Origin: Bacillota bacterium | Lineage (GTDB): Bacteria; Bacillota; Clostridia; Clostridiales; Clostridiaceae | Direction: 5' to 3' | DNA length: 8,075 bases | NCBI GenBank assembly: GCA_023445445.1 | Contig: JAEXLD010000009.1 | Coordinates: forward strand, 1 to 8,075 | Shown here: piece by piece, positions 7,222 to 8,075 of the stretch | Numbering within the stretch: the stretch's first letter is position 1 | Layout: each line of letters opens with the position of its first letter | The notes under the pieces: generated by a model | Told to the model about the DNA's origin: nothing | The model's input: the letters and a program-made list of their open reading frames with translations, nothing else | Database searches by the model: none | Program-made: the position numbers and the translations under genes

Positions 7222-7250
7222 AAATATTCTTTTTTTACAAAAGAATATTT
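7222..7250. terminator. A+T-rich 12-bp hairpin at the end of the small ORF
   Basis: A perfect inverted repeat (AAATATTCTTTT at 7222-7233, complement at 7239-7250) has a 5-nt loop. It begins at the last base of the stop codon of the 42-codon ORF. Its position suggests a transcript 3' end, but it has only two G-C pairs and lacks a clean T-run on either strand. It may be a weak terminator or an RNA 3'-end stabiliser. Confidence 0.4.
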
Positions 7251-7378
7251 TACATATAATAAAATATAACTACATACAAAATAAACTCTTGGATTCCCAA
7301 AAGCTTACTTTTGTTATTGTTGGTAGGGCGGCGTATCCTACATCTCTTTTTACTGATAAACAGCGCATGAGGAGCCAT
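7250..7378 (-). CDS. Small basic protein of unknown function (42 aa), or the coding-like part of a structured repeat
   Basis: I do not recognise this protein family. The ORF begins MAPHALFISKKRCRIRRPT, is strongly basic in residues 10-25 (eight Lys/Arg) and ends in a hydrophobic run (FILYVVIFYYM). Support for translation is a GAGGTGA at 7382-7388, one of the best matches to the anti-Shine-Dalgarno sequence here, spaced for the ATG at 7376-7378. The segment 7286-7390 has about 43% G+C by hand count, against very A+T-rich flanks, and the last 12 codons fall back to the low-G+C background. A perfect TATAAT at 7407-7412 lies upstream without a good -35. Short hairpins (GTAGG with CCTAC at 7323-7341) allow the alternative that this is a structured RNA or repeat. 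No function is assigned. Confidence 0.45.
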   Translation of the reverse strand: MAPHALFISKKRCRIRRPTNNNKSKLLGIQEFILYVVIFYYM

Positions 7379-7413
7379 TTCTCACCTCAACAAATAAATA
7401 TATAATATTATAC

Positions 7414-7439
7414 ATAACATTATATATTTATAATGTTAT
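7414..7439. terminator. A+T-rich 11-bp hairpin downstream of the PBECR3-like gene
   Basis: ATAACATTATA (7414-7424) and its exact complement (7429-7439) enclose a 4-nt loop, starting 17 nt after the stop codon of the 131-residue gene on the minus strand. It could form a 3'-end stem for that transcript. The stem has a single G-C pair near its middle and no uninterrupted T-run follows, so efficient termination is doubtful. Confidence 0.4.
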
Positions 7440-7456
7440 TCTTTCAACTTATTTAA

Positions 7457-7852
7457 CTAGCTACAAATAATTAATTTGCCATTAAATAATCTTCTATCTA
7501 TTTTACCGTCAGTTATGGGATACATAGTTGAAACATATATATAATCTGTTTTCTCATTTATATCTATACCTATTAAAATATTAGGTTCAGCTTTTTTTAT
7601 AATTTCTATATAAACACTGTTATTAGTTAACTTATATAACCCTATATAATCAGGCGCATCTATTATTTCTTTCATGCATTCTATAATATTATTTGTAATC
7701 CTTCTTCCTAAATGCTTACCATGTTTCTTCTTAATATGTCTAATTACTCCTTGAGACGCATAAATGGTTCCTGTAAATTTCACCCCTAAATCTGCTGCCA
7801 TTTTTTCTTTAAAATATCCTACTCTTTTATAGGTATAAAATCTGTCTTCCAT
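7457..7852 (-). CDS. PBECR3-like (phage Barnase-EndoU-ColicinE5/D-RelE-like) domain protein
   Basis: A single-domain 131-aa protein that I assign from recalled family features to the PBECR3 group of BECR-fold nuclease-like domains. These occur in phages, integrative elements and their surroundings; the biochemical role is largely unestablished. The matching layout is YASQGVIRHIKKKH (31-44, with His39 and His44), a helix leading to DAPDYIGLY (66-73), a strand with NSVYIEIIKK (78-87), ILIGIDI (92-98) and the closing YIYVSTMYPITDGKIDRR (104-121) followed by LFNGKL. I choose the ATG at 7850-7852 because TGAGGGG (7860-7866) is 7 nt upstream; the upstream in-frame TTG at 7865-7867 overlaps that site. 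There is no signal peptide or membrane segment. No immunity or antitoxin gene is visible next to it. Nuclease activity is an inference from the fold class. Confidence 0.7.
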   Translation of the reverse strand: MEDRFYTYKRVGYFKEKMAADLGVKFTGTIYASQGVIRHIKKKHGKHLGRRITNNIIECMKEIIDAPDYIGLYKLTNNSVYIEIIKKAEPNILIGIDINEKTDYIYVSTMYPITDGKIDRRLFNGKLIICS

Positions 7853-7859
7853 AATACAA

Positions 7860-7866
7860 CCCCTCA
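7860..7866 (-). promoter_or_regulatory. Ribosome binding site deciding the start of the PBECR3-like gene
   Basis: TGAGGGG on the minus strand is 7 nt from the ATG at 7852, a normal spacing. It excludes initiation at the overlapping upstream TTG. Confidence 0.65.
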
Positions 7867-7937
7867 ATTCCTATAATATATATTAGAGCTAAAGTATTCT
7901 TTATGTATAATATTCCGTAGCCTTATAAATATTTACA

Positions 7938-7955
7938 TTTTATTATATAATAAAA
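7938..7955. repeat. 18-bp perfect A/T palindrome
   Basis: TTTTATTATATAATAAAA is a perfect palindrome made only of A and T. It lies directly against the left edge of the G+C-rich hairpin block that starts at 7958, so it may be part of an element boundary or an insertion target. A chance origin in A+T-rich intergenic DNA is also possible. Confidence 0.5.
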
Positions 7956-7957
7956 AT

Positions 7958-7980
7958 CCACCGGCCTAGCCGGTGGTTTT
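7958..7980. terminator. Strong G+C-rich hairpin, bidirectional terminator-like or element-end stem-loop
   Basis: CCACCGGC (7958-7965) pairs perfectly with GCCGGTGG (7969-7976) around a 3-nt loop. On the plus strand TTTT follows directly; on the minus strand the stem is followed by ATTTTTATT. It therefore has intrinsic-terminator form in both directions. The same shape is expected of the subterminal stem-loop at an IS200/IS605 element end. Confidence 0.6.
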
Positions 7981-8075
7981 GCATTTTCGGGCATAGCCCT
8001 TTTTTACTAGCCACGCCTAAAGGCGTATGTTCGGTCTGGCACATGCTATTAGTTTACTTGGCACCCGTAAACGGG
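7958..8075. mobile_element. Hairpin-dense G+C-rich block, possible end of an IS200/IS605-type element (incomplete)
   Basis: The last 118 bases have about 52% G+C by hand count and hold four tight stem-loops in a row: 7958-7976, GGGC/GCCC at 7989-7999, ACGCC/GGCGT at 8013-8026 and CCCGT/ACGGG at 8064-8075. The short word TGGCAC occurs twice (8037-8042, 8059-8064). All three minus-strand frames meet a stop (8054-8056, 8049-8051, 8017-8019), so the left two thirds is non-coding on that strand. Compact serial hairpins next to A+T-rich host DNA fit a transposon end, or the 3' scaffold of a TnpB guide RNA with tnpB further right on the minus strand. No transposase is visible, so the family is inferred. 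A structured RNA gene or a genome-wide repeat are alternatives. Confidence 0.4.

Noticed and set aside
8017..8074. Minus-strand open frame entering from the right edge (ends at the TAG at 8017-8019)
   Set aside because: Only 18 codons are in the window and they overlap the hairpins. The other two frames also close nearby, so it cannot be told which, if any, is the end of a real gene such as tnpB.
7457..8075. CRISPR array or CRISPR-like repeats near the right end
   Set aside because: The hairpins differ from one another and there are no regularly spaced direct repeats.

Overview
The window reads as chromosomal DNA of a low-G+C Firmicute, most likely Clostridium sensu stricto. It is strongly A+T-rich, has GGAGG-type ribosome binding sites, uses AT-ending codons, and carries the conserved Firmicute gene order yicC(yloC)-remA-gmk-rpoZ-coaBC-priA-def-fmt. 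Every convincing gene is on the minus strand, so transcription runs from high to low coordinates. The species cannot be fixed from the sequence alone.

Region 1 (1-5982) is the housekeeping cluster. In transcription order it holds an RNase-like YicC protein, the DNA-binding regulator RemA, guanylate kinase, RNA polymerase omega, the bifunctional CoaBC enzyme of coenzyme A synthesis, the replication-restart helicase PriA, peptide deformylase, and the first 14 codons of methionyl-tRNA formyltransferase. The first five genes are packed with short gaps or overlaps and appear to be driven by a good sigma-A-type promoter at 6031-6060. An inverted repeat formed by the last codons of coaBC, followed by a T-rich run, looks like an intrinsic terminator. 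An extended -10 motif just after it could restart transcription for priA-def-fmt. Def and Fmt act on the same chemistry (removal and addition of the formyl group on the initiator methionine), which explains their adjacency.

Region 2 (5983-7250) holds the yicC promoter with a palindrome just upstream of it, and a cytoplasmic type I L-asparaginase with its own ribosome binding site and a plausible promoter.

Region 3 (7250-8075) looks like accessory DNA. It contains a 42-codon ORF with a very good ribosome binding site inside a stretch of raised G+C. Next is a 131-residue protein resembling the PBECR3 class of phage-associated BECR-fold nuclease-like domains. Last is a hairpin-dense, G+C-rich block (about 52% by hand count) that runs off the right edge. 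That block resembles the non-coding end of a mobile element, possibly of the IS200/IS605 (TnpB, omega-RNA) type, but no transposase is visible here. The small ORF and the terminal block are the parts that ordinary annotation explains least.
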